From Allofrancisella guangzhouensis (GTDB lineage: Bacteria > Pseudomonadota > Gammaproteobacteria > Francisellales > Francisellaceae): 64,000 nt of DNA. The notes under the pieces were generated by a model. That model saw only the letters and a list, made by a program, of their open reading frames with translations. It was not told the DNA's origin and ran no database searches. The translations under genes were made by a program, and so were the position numbers. The stretch is taken from positions 124,001 through 188,000 of the forward strand of contig NZ_CP010427.1 in NCBI RefSeq assembly GCF_000815225.1, given 5' to 3'. Below, in pieces: positions 53,218-63,652 of this stretch. Every line of letters starts with the position of its first letter. The stretch's first letter is position 1.

Positions 53218-54477
53218 ATGTCAAAGTACGCTACACTTAAATATGCTGAAAAAAATATCGAAATAGATCTACCTGTATATTCTCCTAGTCTAGGTAATGA
53301 CTGCATAGATGTTTCATCTTTAGTAAAACATGGCCTTTTCACTTATGATCCTGGATTTATGTCAACTGCATCGTGTGAATCTAAAATCACCTACATAGAT
53401 GGGGAAAAAGGTGTTCTTCTTCATAGAGGCTATCCTATCCAGGAATGGACACAAAAGTCAAACTACAGGTCCCTATGTTATGCTCTGATTTATGGTCAAT
53501 TACCAACAGACGAACAAAGAGAAACTTTCAGAAGAGAGATTATTACAAAGATGCCGGTATGTGAGCACGTAAAAGCAGCTGTGTCTGCCATGCCAAAGTA
53601 TACTCACCCTATGTCTAGCCTAATTGCCGGTGTTAATGCGATCGCTGCTGAGCATGTTCATAACGGACAAAAAGAACCTCAAGAAGAGGTTGCCAAAAAC
53701 ATAATTGCCAAAATTGCTACCATAACAGCCATGGCTTACAGACACAATCAAGGCAAAAAGTTTCTGGAGCCAAACCCAGAATATGGCTATGCTGAAAACT
53801 TCCTATACATGATGTTTGCTGAAGAGCAAAGTTACAAGCCAGATGAACTTCATGTTGAAGCCATGGACACAATCTTTATACTCCATGCCGACCACGAACA
53901 AAATGCTTCAACTTCAACTGTTAGATTATCAGGATCTACAGGTAATTCACCTTATGCTGCCATTATAGCAGGTATAACAGCACTCTGGGGCCCAGCACAT
54001 GGTGGAGCAAATGAAGCTGTTTTAAAAATGTTATCAGAAATTGGTAATATGGCAAATATCAATAAATTTATTGAAAAAGCTAAGGACAAAGATGACCCTT
54101 TTAGACTGATGGGTTTTGGGCATAGAGTATATAAAAATACTGACCCTAGAGCTACTGCAATGAAACAAAATTGTGAGCAAATTCTAGCCAAGCTTGGCAA
54201 TGGAAACGACCCTCTTTTAGCCGTAGCTAAGAAATTAGAAGAAATTGCTTTGCAAGATGAATTTTTCATAGAAAGAAAACTTTTTCCAAATGTTGACTTT
54301 TACTCAGGCATCATATTAAAAGCTATGGGGATACCTGAAGAAATGTTTACCGCGGTCTTTGCTCTTGCTAGAACATCTGGCTGGATTTCTCAATGGATAG
54401 AGATGGTAAACGATCCAGCTCAAAAAATTGGTCGTCCAAGACAATTATATACAGGCAAAACTAGCAGAACGCTCTAA
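53218..54477 (+). CDS. gltA: Citrate synthase (type II)
   Basis: 419 residues. Condenses oxaloacetate and acetyl-CoA, the first TCA step. Catalytic residues lie in LHADHEQNAST (His), FGHRVYKNTDPRA (His) and FPNVDFYSGI (Asp). A GGAGG at 53201-53205 precedes the ATG by 12 bases. It is divergent from sdhC as in E. coli, so the two promoters may share control. Confidence 0.98.
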   Translation: MSKYATLKYAEKNIEIDLPVYSPSLGNDCIDVSSLVKHGLFTYDPGFMSTASCESKITYIDGEKGVLLHRGYPIQEWTQKSNYRSLCYALIYGQLPTDEQRETFRREIITKMPVCEHVKAAVSAMPKYTHPMSSLIAGVNAIAAEHVHNGQKEPQEEVAKNIIAKIATITAMAYRHNQGKKFLEPNPEYGYAENFLYMMFAEEQSYKPDELHVEAMDTIFILHADHEQNASTSTVRLSGSTGNSPYAAIIAGITALWGPAHGGANEAVLKMLSEIGNMANINKFIEKAKDKDDPFRLMGFGHRVYKNTDPRATAMKQNCEQILAKLGNGNDPLLAVAKKLEEIALQDEFFIERKLFPNVDFYSGIILKAMGIPEEMFTAVFALARTSGWISQWIEMVNDPAQKIGRPRQLYTGKTSRTL

Positions 54478-54580
54478 GCTTTCTAGTTAGCTTCTCTCTT
54501 ACTTTTATTCTTCTTTACTTTCAAAAACTTTTAAATTAGCCTATACCAAAATAAGCTAGCATTTTTGTATTCCAAGCTAA

Positions 54581-55972
54581 ATGAATAAATCTCCTACCAT
54601 TTCAGAGAAAATAATTGCGCCATTCAAGCAAAGTAAAATGTTTAATATGCTAATATTAGGTTATGCTTCTGGTCTACCTTTGATGCTTACAGCCTCATCT
54701 TTATTTCTGTGGTATAAAGATAATAATATTCAGGTTAAAGATATTGGGTTTTTAACATTAATCGCAATGCCGTATACCTTTAAATACTTGTGGGCTCCAA
54801 TTTTAGATAAAATTAGTATTAAAGGATTTAGCAGGAGAAAAGGGTGGATACTTATCACCCAAATAGTTTTGATCCTACTAATTGCATTAATGAGTAGGTT
54901 TTCACCTGCTAACTCTCCTCTAACAATAGCCTTTATTGCGTTTTTGATATGCCTTACGTCAGCAACACAAGATATCGCTATTAACGCATACCAAACAGAA
55001 ACACTCGATGAATCTGAACGAGCTTTAGGGAATGCTGTTGCCGTAATGGGGTATCGTATAGGTATGTTAATTACTGGGTCAATACTTCTAATTTTAGTAG
55101 ATAGCTTTAATCATAGCTACAACCCTGAGCAAATATGTTTTTTACCCTATGAGATTACCAGTTTTATCAACCCTTCCATCCATTTGGATTCTTTAATCCT
55201 AGTCTCTAGTAATGAAAGCGTTAACCACATTATAAATTCTGGGTGGGCAAATGCTTTGTTAGTAATTTTAGTTTTTTTTATCATCTGTCCAATATTTACT
55301 ATATTTTTAAAAGAAAGCTCCAAGATTGTTGCACCAAGGACCTTTAAAGAAGCTTTCATTAGCCCATTTGTAGAATTTATGACTCGAAAAGGAGTCACCT
55401 CAGCTTTACTTATATTAGCAATTCTAGTAGCTTATAAACTAGCCGACGCTATAGCCTTCTCCTTAAATTCGGTGTTCTTTGTCGATTTAGGGTTTGACAA
55501 AACTACCATTGCTGTGTCTTATAAGGCTTTATCTTTAGTTTTTACCATCTTTGGACTAATTTTTGGTGGCGTAGTAGCAAAAGAAATAGGGGTGTATAAG
55601 AGCTTTCTTTATTTTAGCATTATAATGGCATGTGCAAATTTGATGTACTTCCTTTTAGCAATAATAGGCAAAAACTATAACTTAATGATCGCCTCTGTAG
55701 CTGTCGAATACTTTTGCGGTGCAATGGGTACAGCTATTTTAGTGGCCATGATAATGAGTCTGGTTAACGTTAAATTTTCAGCAACGCAGTTTGCTATACT
55801 TAGCTCAATAGATTCACTCGGTAGAGTCCTAGTTGGGCCATTAGCTGGCTATATACAGTACCATTACGATTGGAGTGGTCTATTTATCTTTAGTTTTATC
55901 GTGGGAATAGTCGTGTCTCTAATCATTTATATATTCAAGAACCAAATAAAAGCCATGGCTGACCTGAAGTAG
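54581..55972 (+). CDS. ampG: AmpG-like MFS permease (muropeptide import)
   Basis: 463 residues with twelve or more membrane helices. The N-terminal pattern LILGYASGLPLMLTASSLFLWY, then IAMPYTFKYLWAPILDKI and SATQDIAINAYQTETLDESERALGNAVAV match AmpG, which imports anhydromuropeptides for cell-wall recycling. It stands alone, convergent with sodB. The closeness to AmpG rather than to another MFS family rests on the conserved DIAxxAYxxE segment. Confidence 0.85.
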   Translation: MNKSPTISEKIIAPFKQSKMFNMLILGYASGLPLMLTASSLFLWYKDNNIQVKDIGFLTLIAMPYTFKYLWAPILDKISIKGFSRRKGWILITQIVLILLIALMSRFSPANSPLTIAFIAFLICLTSATQDIAINAYQTETLDESERALGNAVAVMGYRIGMLITGSILLILVDSFNHSYNPEQICFLPYEITSFINPSIHLDSLILVSSNESVNHIINSGWANALLVILVFFIICPIFTIFLKESSKIVAPRTFKEAFISPFVEFMTRKGVTSALLILAILVAYKLADAIAFSLNSVFFVDLGFDKTTIAVSYKALSLVFTIFGLIFGGVVAKEIGVYKSFLYFSIIMACANLMYFLLAIIGKNYNLMIASVAVEYFCGAMGTAILVAMIMSLVNVKFSATQFAILSSIDSLGRVLVGPLAGYIQYHYDWSGLFIFSFIVGIVVSLIIYIFKNQIKAMADLK

Positions 55973-56024
55973 TTTTTATGCAAAAAGAAAAAATTAAGAA
56001 GTTTATTTTTGGGCGGAGCCATTT

Positions 56025-56603
56025 TTATTTAGCAAACTGTTCTGAAACAAACTCCCAATTTACTATGTCCCATAGAGCTTCTATATATTTAGGTCTAGCA
56101 TTACGATAATCAATATAATACGCATGCTCCCAAACATCAAAAGTAAGCAAAGGCTTTTTATTATCTGTTAATGGGCACCCGGCGTTACTTGTTGTTACTA
56201 TTTCTAACTTCCCTGTAGAATCTTTAACTAGCCAAGCCCACCCGGAACCAAATGTAGCTATAGCTGCTGCTGAAAAAGCTTCTTTAAACTTATCTATCGA
56301 GCAAAAGGTTTCTATTATAGCAGCTTTAAGCTGACTTGAAGGCTCTGTTTTCTCAGGTGAAAGACAGTTCCAATAAAACGTATGATTATAAACTTGAGCT
56401 GCGTTATTAAATAATCCACCATTAGCAGTTTTAATAATCTCCTCTAGGTTTTTTCCGTTATGCTCAGTTGCTTCTACTAACTTGTTTAAGTTAGTAACAT
56501 AAGTTTGATGGTGCTTACCATAATGATACTCTATAGTCTCTTTAGAGATAACCGGCTCCAATGCATCCTTAGCATAAGGTAGTACTGGTAATTCAAATTT
56601 CAT
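56025..56603 (-). CDS. sodB: Superoxide dismutase, iron type
   Basis: 192 residues from the ATG at 56603, which has AGGGAG eight bases upstream; an upstream in-frame ATG at 56645 would add 14 residues and lacks support. Metal ligands: His in IEYHYGKHH, His in QVYNHTFYWNCLSP, Asp and His in FDVWEHAYYIDYRN. The NHTFYWNCL segment is typical of Fe-type enzymes. Removes superoxide in the cytoplasm. Confidence 0.97.
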   Translation of the reverse strand: MKFELPVLPYAKDALEPVISKETIEYHYGKHHQTYVTNLNKLVEATEHNGKNLEEIIKTANGGLFNNAAQVYNHTFYWNCLSPEKTEPSSQLKAAIIETFCSIDKFKEAFSAAAIATFGSGWAWLVKDSTGKLEIVTTSNAGCPLTDNKKPLLTFDVWEHAYYIDYRNARPKYIEALWDIVNWEFVSEQFAK

Positions 56604-56737
56604 GATGAAACTCCCTTTAAATTTGTTTTTATTTTGAATAGTCATTAGATAACTATACCCGTTTAATATAATATGCTATCATTTTTTAAATGAAATTTCT
56701 AAATGAATAACCATTTAACTTACAAAGAGGAAATAAA

Positions 56738-57067
56738 ATGAGTGCACATGAAGAACAAAAAGTAATAGATAGGATAGAAGAACAAATAAAAGAAAACCAA
56801 ATTATACTTTATATGAAAGGCTCTCCAAATATGCCACAATGTGGGTTTTCAGCTAATGCTGCTAATGCCGTAAGATCTTGTGGGAAACCTTTCGCTTTTG
56901 TAAATATATTAGAAAACCCTGATATCCGAGCTACTCTCCCTAAATACGCAAACTGGCCAACGTTTCCTCAACTTTGGGTTAAAGGTGAGCTTATTGGCGG
57001 GTGTGATATCATAATGGAAATGAAAGAATCAGGTGAGCTCCAGGAGCTTATTGATTCTATTAAATAG
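56738..57067 (+). CDS. grxD: Monothiol glutaredoxin (Grx4 type)
   Basis: 109 residues with the CGFS active site at 35-38 and the glutathione-binding WPTFPQLWVKGELIGGCDI segment. Such proteins hold and deliver [2Fe-2S] clusters, often with a BolA partner; an IbaG-like partner is at 9254-9487. GAGGAAA precedes the start. Divergent from sodB. Confidence 0.96.
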   Translation: MSAHEEQKVIDRIEEQIKENQIILYMKGSPNMPQCGFSANAANAVRSCGKPFAFVNILENPDIRATLPKYANWPTFPQLWVKGELIGGCDIIMEMKESGELQELIDSIK

Positions 57068-57069
57068 TC

Positions 57070-60000
57070 TTAATTTATTTTCGCCCAAGCATCTTTACCA
57101 TATTCACCTGAAGGGTCATACGCCTCTATAGAACATAATTTTGACTCAGGCCCTACTCTACATCTATATAAATCGTTACCTATTGCTACTGTTGTACCAC
57201 CGGCATATGAAGTTATACCATTTGGATAAACATATTCAGCAGCTTTAGGCTTTTTAATGTTTCCACTTACAATTAGAGTTCCTATATTAGTTGCTTTTGT
57301 TATATCACTCCATGCTAGATAACCCTTGGCACCATATGGTGCATAAATCAGATTATTACACAAAACTTGTTTTCCGATAATACATTCATATTTTTTATCA
57401 CCACTTATAACAACTTCAGCATCACTGTAGGAACCAATATTACTAGGATACTGGTAAACTCCATCGACGATTATTTTTTCAGGCTCATTAACAATGGTAC
57501 TACCACCCACAGTTTTTTGGATTTTTTTCCATGCAAAACCTCCATGTAATCCATTAGGCATATACATTTTATCATTACACAAACCCGCTACAAACTGAGA
57601 AATGCATTTATATTCTGAACCTTGATAACTAATAATTGTATTACCATCATACGTACCTATATTGTCTGGATATTTGATTACAGCACCCATAATAGATGAG
57701 GATTCTTGATTATTTTTTTTATTATAAGCCTTAGCGAAATTAGATTTATCAACTACTTGAGAAACAATTGGAGGAAGCTTTATAGAAGCTATTGCATCAG
57801 TAGTGCTCCATGACTGATGCGAATATCCGACTGACAGCTCACCTTGATCGATCTTCATAGCGTCAAAATCTATACTCCACAGTGCAAATCCTCCAAAAGA
57901 TGCCTTATGTTTTTCCATCAATTCAACAGTATTGTTAATATCTTTAGTAGAAAGTGCATATACCATCCCCCTAGCGGTAACTCCTTCTATAGCTGGGATA
58001 GTAAATACTAACTTATTAGCAGGAATTTTAGGGACTCGATCTACTTGATACTTAGGTTTATTCACATCATAACCTTCTTGCGTTGTTAAAGCCCAAGCCA
58101 AAGAAGCCATAAAGTTAGGGTAGCCATCGCTTGAAGTAATTTTCATATAGTTACCCTTAGGACCTTTATAAAAACCTAAAATGCCATCCATACCTGAATG
58201 ACCATATGTGTTTAGCCATATATAATTAATGTTATTAACACCTATTTCATTTATTAAATCAGCATAACTTTGGTTACGATAAATATTATCTTCTCCATTT
58301 TTATCCAAAGGAGCTACAATATACGTCCAAACAGGTGAAAATGTTAACCAAAAGTCTGGGTTTGTAGATTTCATATACCTTACAAATTCTAAAATTTCTT
58401 TAGCAGCTTGCTGGACCATCTGCTTATTTTGTGGAAGATCAGGGGGAGATAAATCAAAGTTCACACCATCAAAACCATAATTATCAACAATTTTTGCAAG
58501 TGCGTCGAAATCAAATTTTTGCCACTCAATATAAGAAAACTTCCCACCAATTGAAACTATGACATGTTTGCCTTTTTGTTTCATATAGCCTATAAACTCC
58601 TTAAGCTCTTGTGGAGAATATATCTCTTTCGAGTCACCATTTTCTTGACTAAAAGTAAACTTAAACCCAGCACTACTGGTGTAAGTTAAATACGCAACTA
58701 TGAAAACGTTATACTTACAAACTTCTGGGCTTTCATCACAATATTCCTTATCCTCTGGCATTTTAATACTTATAGGGTTACTATTTAACTGTCTACCAGA
58801 AATATTATACGTACTGCTTTTCCCCCATAAAGGTAAAAATCCTGCAACAACTGGTCCTTTAATAATTCTGACTCCTGGATCACAAATATTTTTATAAATA
58901 CAATTGCGTAATCCTAAAGCAAAAGATCCTGCTTTATGGTCATCATCATATAAATCAGAGGTATAATCAGCGTTTAAAGTCCAACCTACAATACCAGAAA
59001 ATCTTGGCTTAAGTTTTATTTTTTCAAGCTGTGGTAACATTAAAGCTACTGCTTGAGATGTTGTAAGAGAATTTGTAGCATCTGCCATAGGATGATACAC
59101 AGTGTTAACCCCCCCTCCAGCTAAAGGGTCTGTTGGTTCCATTATCAAAACTTTTGTTTTAAATGGAACCTCAGCATTTTGGATAATTTTATCGTAACTT
59201 TCTGAAATAAAATTAGGATCATACTGTGGGTATTCATCGTATTCTTGTATAAATAAATAATCAACGTTTCCAGATTTAATAGCACTAGAATAATCATCAC
59301 TGTGACCTGTAGTAACAAGTTTATAATCATTTACTTTAGGACTTAATATAATAGCTAAATTAGAGTCTATATGCTTAATTCTTGCTATCAGTTTAGTTAG
59401 AAACCCCGGAGAAACGAATTTTCTAATTCCAAAAACGATACCTTTTATATCATACTTTTTTAAAAACTTAACTATATTATTAGCAAGTGTATTTATTTGA
59501 ATGTCTGTTAAATCCTCTCCTATTATTTTAGGATCAAGCTCATTCTTTTGGGCCCCTGGATAAAAAGTATTTGGGATACCTCCAACACCTAAGACAATAT
59601 CTAATCCTGCACTTTTGGCTTCAGCTATCTTTTTTTCAAATGTTTGATTACTAACACCGGCTAAACTATTAGAAGAAAAGTTTATATCTGTACCGTACAC
59701 CTCTGTATTTGCAATAATTATAACATTATAACCATCATCAGCTACTTTTTTCATATCAATATTGTTAGCTGAACTTAAAGCCCTCATATCTAGAAAACCT
59801 CCGATAATTCTATCTGGAAGTAACTTTTTATGAGGCGATTCTAAGGTTGATTTAGTTGGCTTATCTTTTTGCTTATCAACCATTTCAGATGGTTGCATGT
59901 TAGGCTCTGTATTTTTAGATAAAAAAATAAAGCCTACTATTACTATTAATAACGATAAAAGCAATAAGTATACTTTTTTTCTAGGTAAGTTTTCTTTCAC
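57070..60000 (-). CDS. Large secreted GH18-like (chitinase-related) protein with degenerate catalytic motifs
   Basis: 976 residues starting at GTG 60000, because an in-frame stop lies four codons upstream. An N-terminal signal or anchor helix (about 9-28) is followed by two GH18-like barrels (about 55-370 and 385-760). The second has FDGVNFDLSPPD near 508-519 where active chitinases have DGxDxDxE: the middle Asp is Asn and the catalytic Glu is Ser. No complete motif is seen in the first barrel (IKGIVFGIRKF). Three tandem carbohydrate-binding-like repeats (CBM5/12 style, YECI to LAW pattern) fill about 778-976. It may bind chitin or another glycan without cleaving it. It resembles Francisella chitinase homologues, but which one is unclear. 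Confidence 0.8.
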   Translation of the reverse strand: MKENLPRKKVYLLLLSLLIVIVGFIFLSKNTEPNMQPSEMVDKQKDKPTKSTLESPHKKLLPDRIIGGFLDMRALSSANNIDMKKVADDGYNVIIIANTEVYGTDINFSSNSLAGVSNQTFEKKIAEAKSAGLDIVLGVGGIPNTFYPGAQKNELDPKIIGEDLTDIQINTLANNIVKFLKKYDIKGIVFGIRKFVSPGFLTKLIARIKHIDSNLAIILSPKVNDYKLVTTGHSDDYSSAIKSGNVDYLFIQEYDEYPQYDPNFISESYDKIIQNAEVPFKTKVLIMEPTDPLAGGGVNTVYHPMADATNSLTTSQAVALMLPQLEKIKLKPRFSGIVGWTLNADYTSDLYDDDHKAGSFALGLRNCIYKNICDPGVRIIKGPVVAGFLPLWGKSSTYNISGRQLNSNPISIKMPEDKEYCDESPEVCKYNVFIVAYLTYTSSAGFKFTFSQENGDSKEIYSPQELKEFIGYMKQKGKHVIVSIGGKFSYIEWQKFDFDALAKIVDNYGFDGVNFDLSPPDLPQNKQMVQQAAKEILEFVRYMKSTNPDFWLTFSPVWTYIVAPLDKNGEDNIYRNQSYADLINEIGVNNINYIWLNTYGHSGMDGILGFYKGPKGNYMKITSSDGYPNFMASLAWALTTQEGYDVNKPKYQVDRVPKIPANKLVFTIPAIEGVTARGMVYALSTKDINNTVELMEKHKASFGGFALWSIDFDAMKIDQGELSVGYSHQSWSTTDAIASIKLPPIVSQVVDKSNFAKAYNKKNNQESSSIMGAVIKYPDNIGTYDGNTIISYQGSEYKCISQFVAGLCNDKMYMPNGLHGGFAWKKIQKTVGGSTIVNEPEKIIVDGVYQYPSNIGSYSDAEVVISGDKKYECIIGKQVLCNNLIYAPYGAKGYLAWSDITKATNIGTLIVSGNIKKPKAAEYVYPNGITSYAGGTTVAIGNDLYRCRVGPESKLCSIEAYDPSGEYGKDAWAKIN

Positions 60001-60072
60001 TTGTAAACCCTAATAAACTATTAGATTCCTTTAACTATATTATATGTATTTTTATAGGACTTTATAACTATT

Positions 60073-61605
60073 TTAAGATATTTCAGGTTTCATATGAGGA
60101 AAAAGTATCACATCTCTTATCGACTGCGAATTGGTTAGATACATCACAAGCCTATCAATTCCTATACCTTGACCTGCTGTTGGTGGCATACCATATTCTA
60201 AAGCACGAATATAATCTTTATCATACGGCATTGCTTCATCATCACCAGAGGAAGCTGCTTCAACTTGTTTTCTGAAACGCTCTGCTTGATCATCGGCATC
60301 ATTCAGCTCAGAAAAGCCATTAGCAATCTCACGCGCTCCGACAAAGAACTCAAACCTATCAGTAAACTCTGGATTACTATCTTGTCTACGTGCTAATGGT
60401 GAAACTACCGCTGGATAATCTGTAATAAATGTCGGCTGAATAAGCTTATGCTCAACAGTTTCTTCAAATATTTCATTTATCAGATGTCCAAGCTCATGAA
60501 ATGCTTCTACTTTTATTTTTAGCTTATCAGCGATCTTTTTAGCAGATTCAAAGGTTGCTAAATCTTCTTTTGTAATATCATCATTGTACTTAACAATTGA
60601 GTCCACCATTGAGATACGTTCGTATTTACTGCCAAAGTTGATTTTATATTCCCCATATTCAAGTATTTGTGTACCTATAACTTCCTGTACAAGCTTAGAA
60701 AGCATATCCTCTGTTAGATCCATTAAGTCATTATAATCAGCATATGCCATATAGAACTCTAGCATAGTAAATTCTGGATTATGGCGCGAAGATACACCTT
60801 CGTTTCTAAAATTACGATTTATCTCATATACACGCTCAAAACCACCAACAACTAACCTTTTTAAATAAAGTTCTGGAGCAATACGTAAATATAATGGCAT
60901 ATCTAAAGCATTGTGGTGTGTCTTAAATGGTTTAGCTGCAGCACCACCTTGTAAAACATGCATCATCGGCGTCTCTACTTCCATAAAATCTAATTTATCA
61001 AAATAGTTACGGATAAAACTTACGACTTTTGAACGCACCTTAAAAACTTCACGTGCTTTTTCATTTGTAATTAAATCGACATATCTCTGGCGGTATCTCA
61101 TTTCTTGGTCTGATAAACCATGGAACTTATCTGGCAATGGTCTAATGGCTTTGGTTAAAACCTCAAAATAATCTGCATGAATAGAAAGCTCACCTGTGTT
61201 AGTTTTAAACACAATACCAGAAACAGCAACTATATCACCAAGGTCACATAGATTCTTAAACGTGTCATATTGACTCTCTTCCAAATCACTTTTTTTGAGA
61301 TAAATCTGTATTCTTCCAGACATATCCTGAAGAGTAAAAAAAGAAGCTTTTCCCATAACTCTTCTTAATACTATACGTCCTGCAACTTTGTAATTTTGCT
61401 TGTGTTCAGCTTCTTCTAACTCTTGCTTTGTCTTGTCTGCATACCTAGCTTGAAGACATGCAGCAACGATATTTCTCCTAAAACTATTTGGATGACTGAT
61501 ACCCTTATTTTGCTCAGTCAAAACTTTTAACTTTTCTTTTCTCAAAGCAATTTGTGAGTTTTCATCTAAAACTTGCTCTTCTATTTTATTATTTTTATCT
61601 GTCAT
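60073..61605 (-). CDS. lysS: Lysine--tRNA ligase (class II)
   Basis: 510 residues. An OB-fold anticodon domain (about 70-170: [22 protein letters not shown]) precedes the class II catalytic core with motif 2 ([23 protein letters not shown]) and motif 3 ([20 protein letters not shown]). The prfB-lysS pairing is the E. coli arrangement; the gap is nine bases. Confidence 0.97.
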   Translation of the reverse strand: MTDKNNKIEEQVLDENSQIALRKEKLKVLTEQNKGISHPNSFRRNIVAACLQARYADKTKQELEEAEHKQNYKVAGRIVLRRVMGKASFFTLQDMSGRIQIYLKKSDLEESQYDTFKNLCDLGDIVAVSGIVFKTNTGELSIHADYFEVLTKAIRPLPDKFHGLSDQEMRYRQRYVDLITNEKAREVFKVRSKVVSFIRNYFDKLDFMEVETPMMHVLQGGAAAKPFKTHHNALDMPLYLRIAPELYLKRLVVGGFERVYEINRNFRNEGVSSRHNPEFTMLEFYMAYADYNDLMDLTEDMLSKLVQEVIGTQILEYGEYKINFGSKYERISMVDSIVKYNDDITKEDLATFESAKKIADKLKIKVEAFHELGHLINEIFEETVEHKLIQPTFITDYPAVVSPLARRQDSNPEFTDRFEFFVGAREIANGFSELNDADDQAERFRKQVEAASSGDDEAMPYDKDYIRALEYGMPPTAGQGIGIDRLVMYLTNSQSIRDVILFPHMKPEIS

Positions 61606-61614
61606 TTAATTATC

Positions 61615-62704
61615 CTATAAACCACTTTTTAAGCTTGCTTCTATAAATTTGTCTAAATCACCATCCAATACTGCTTGAGTATTTGTATTTTCAACCCCTG
61701 TTCTTAAATCCTTAATACGAGACTGGTCTAACACATAAGAACGAATTTGACTTCCCCAGCCAATATCAGATTTTGAATCTTCTAATGCATTTTTTTCAGC
61801 ATTTCGTTTTTGTAGCTCCATCTCATATAGCTTTGACTTAAGCTGTTTCATCGCGTTATCTCTGTTTTTATGCTGTGACCTATCACTTTGGCTTTGCACC
61901 ACAATATTTGTTGGAATATGCGTTATTCTCACAGCTGAATCTGTCTTATTAACATGTTGACCACCTGCACCTGATGCTCTATATGTGTCCACTCTCAAAT
62001 CAGCAGGATTAATCTCAATATCAATATTATCATCAACTTCAGGGGATATAAATACTGAAGCAAATGATGTGTGCCTTTTGTTATTTGAATCAAAAGGTGA
62101 TTTTCTAACTAATCTATGAATACCTGTTTCTGTACGCAACCAACCATAAGCGTATCCACCTTCGATCTTTAAAGTACACCCTTTTATACCAGCAACATCA
62201 CCGTCTGAAACATCATCCACTGTAACTTTAAAACCACGACTATCAGCCCAACGCATATACATTCGCATCAACATCTCAGCCCAGTCTTGCGCTTCTGTTC
62301 CTCCAGAACCTGATTGAATGTCTAAATAAGCATTATTAGGATCCATCTTCCCAGAAAACATTCTTCTAAATTCTAGCCTTTCAACCTCTTGAGCAACCTC
62401 TTGAATATCTTTTGTGATTTCCTGGATTAAATCCCCATCTCCTTCTGCTAGCTCAAGAAGGTCATTTAAAGCTTCTATGGTCTCTGTGATATGCTCACAA
62501 GTTAATACCACACTCTCTAACTCAACTTTCTGTTTGCCCAAGTTTTGTGCACGCTCAGGATTATCCCAGATAGAGCCATCTTCTAGCTCCATTAAAATTT
62601 CTATTAACTTTTCTTTTTTGACATCATAGTCAAAGATAACCTCGTAATAATTCTATACGAGTAGATAAATTTTTTAATAATATTTTATAGTTTATTGCTT
62701 CCAT
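61615..62704 (-). CDS. prfB: Peptide chain release factor 2, programmed +1 frameshift
   Basis: The gene begins at ATG 62704, reads 24 codons ([24 protein letters not shown]) to CTT followed by TGA (62632-62630), then shifts +1 so that GAC begins [19 protein letters not shown]. The total is 362 residues, the normal RF2 length. The shift site, CGAGGTTATCTTTGAC, matches the well-known autoregulatory signal by which low RF2 favours frameshifting. Later motifs are SPFDSNNKR (stop-codon recognition, UGA/UAA) and [12 protein letters not shown] (peptidyl-tRNA hydrolysis). A frame opened only after the shift would be an artefact. Confidence 0.96.
62629..62635 (-). promoter_or_regulatory. RF2 autoregulatory frameshift site (CTT TGA C)
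   Basis: The minus strand reads CTT-TGA-C, with an AGG about four bases upstream as the stimulatory Shine-Dalgarno-like element. Slippage of the Leu codon to TTT restores the frame. This matches the established site in E. coli prfB. Confidence 0.93.
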
Positions 62705-62716
62705 ATTTGTTATCAC

Positions 62717-62739
62717 TTATACACTGAATTTGTGTATAA
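62717..62739. promoter_or_regulatory. Perfect 8-bp inverted repeat upstream of prfB
   Basis: TTATACAC (62717-62724) and GTGTATAA (62732-62739) flank seven bases, 13-35 bases upstream of the prfB start. It may be a regulator site or a leader hairpin; it also lies in the gap shared with the divergent nitroreductase gene. Confidence 0.5.
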
Positions 62740-62903
62740 AGTTTATATTTTTAGAGAGGCTAACTCAAATAAATAAGAACTTTTTTAATAAAGATCATGA
62801 TCATTAGTTAAGTTATAAAAGTACTCTCACCTGTAGAAATTACCTTTTTATGTTTTTATCTAGTAAAATTAAGTATCTAATTCAAAAATTATTTCAGAAA
62901 GTT

Positions 62904-63575
62904 ATGACTGTGACCGAAGCATTAAAAAAACGTAAATCCGTTAGAAAATTTCTAGACAAACTTATACCTGAAGAGCTACTCGTTGAATTATTTGAAGCTG
63001 CGAAATGGGCGCCTTCTAGTAAAAACACTCAACCTTGGAAAATAGCTGTCGTCAGTGGAGAAAAAAAAGAGAAATTAATGAATAAAATACTTAAAGCCCA
63101 TAAAGAAGGACAAAAGCCACGCATGGAATACAAATATGATGGAGAAAGATTAGAGGATGAACTAAAGCAAAGAGCTATAAAATGTGGACAAGACCTGTAT
63201 AACGCTCTAGAAATAGCACAAGATGATAAAGATGGACGGTTACAACAATGGGCAAAAAACTATCTTTCTTTTAAATCACCAACCGCTATATTTATATTTA
63301 AACATCCTGACACCGGAATTAGTGGCTACATAGACTGTGGTATGCTAATTCAATCTATAATGCTAGCAGCAGTTGATTTAGGATTAGCAACATGTCCTCA
63401 AGCATCGCTAGCACACTATCCAGATATAGTAAAAGAAGAATTAGGCTACAAAGATGATGTATTACTGTGTGGAATCGCTATAGGATATGAAGATGTCCAA
63501 GATAAAGTAAATAATTATCGCACAGAAAGAGAAAATTTAAATAATATAGTTAATTTTTTTAGGGAGATTTATTAA
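62904..63575 (+). CDS. Nitroreductase family flavoprotein
   Basis: About 223 residues from the ATG at 62904 (MTVTEALKKRKSVRKF); an ATG 18 codons upstream adds an unusual basic stretch and is not preceded by a ribosome site. FMN-binding pattern: RKSVRKF, AAKWAPSSKNTQPWKI near the N-terminus, then GLATCPQASLAHYPD and GIAIGYEDVQDKVNNYRTER near the end. Such enzymes use NAD(P)H to reduce nitro compounds or quinones; the true substrate is unknown. It is directly upstream of a LysR gene in the same direction. Confidence 0.88.
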   Translation: MTVTEALKKRKSVRKFLDKLIPEELLVELFEAAKWAPSSKNTQPWKIAVVSGEKKEKLMNKILKAHKEGQKPRMEYKYDGERLEDELKQRAIKCGQDLYNALEIAQDDKDGRLQQWAKNYLSFKSPTAIFIFKHPDTGISGYIDCGMLIQSIMLAAVDLGLATCPQASLAHYPDIVKEELGYKDDVLLCGIAIGYEDVQDKVNNYRTERENLNNIVNFFREIY

Positions 63576-63638
63576 TTGGTATATTAAATGTATAATTATA
63601 GATTAAAGTAATATATAATTATGTATTATTATAATACG

Positions 63639-63645
63639 AAAGGAG
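63639..63645 (+). promoter_or_regulatory. Ribosome binding site of the LysR gene
   Basis: AAAGGAG seven bases before the ATG at 63653, a strong site that fixes this start. Confidence 0.8.
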
Positions 63646-63652
63646 ATTAGTT

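Noticed and set aside
62592-62640. prfB as a truncated gene with an internal stop
   Set aside because: The TGA is the programmed frameshift stop of RF2; the upstream 24 codons and the CTT-TGA-C site are intact.
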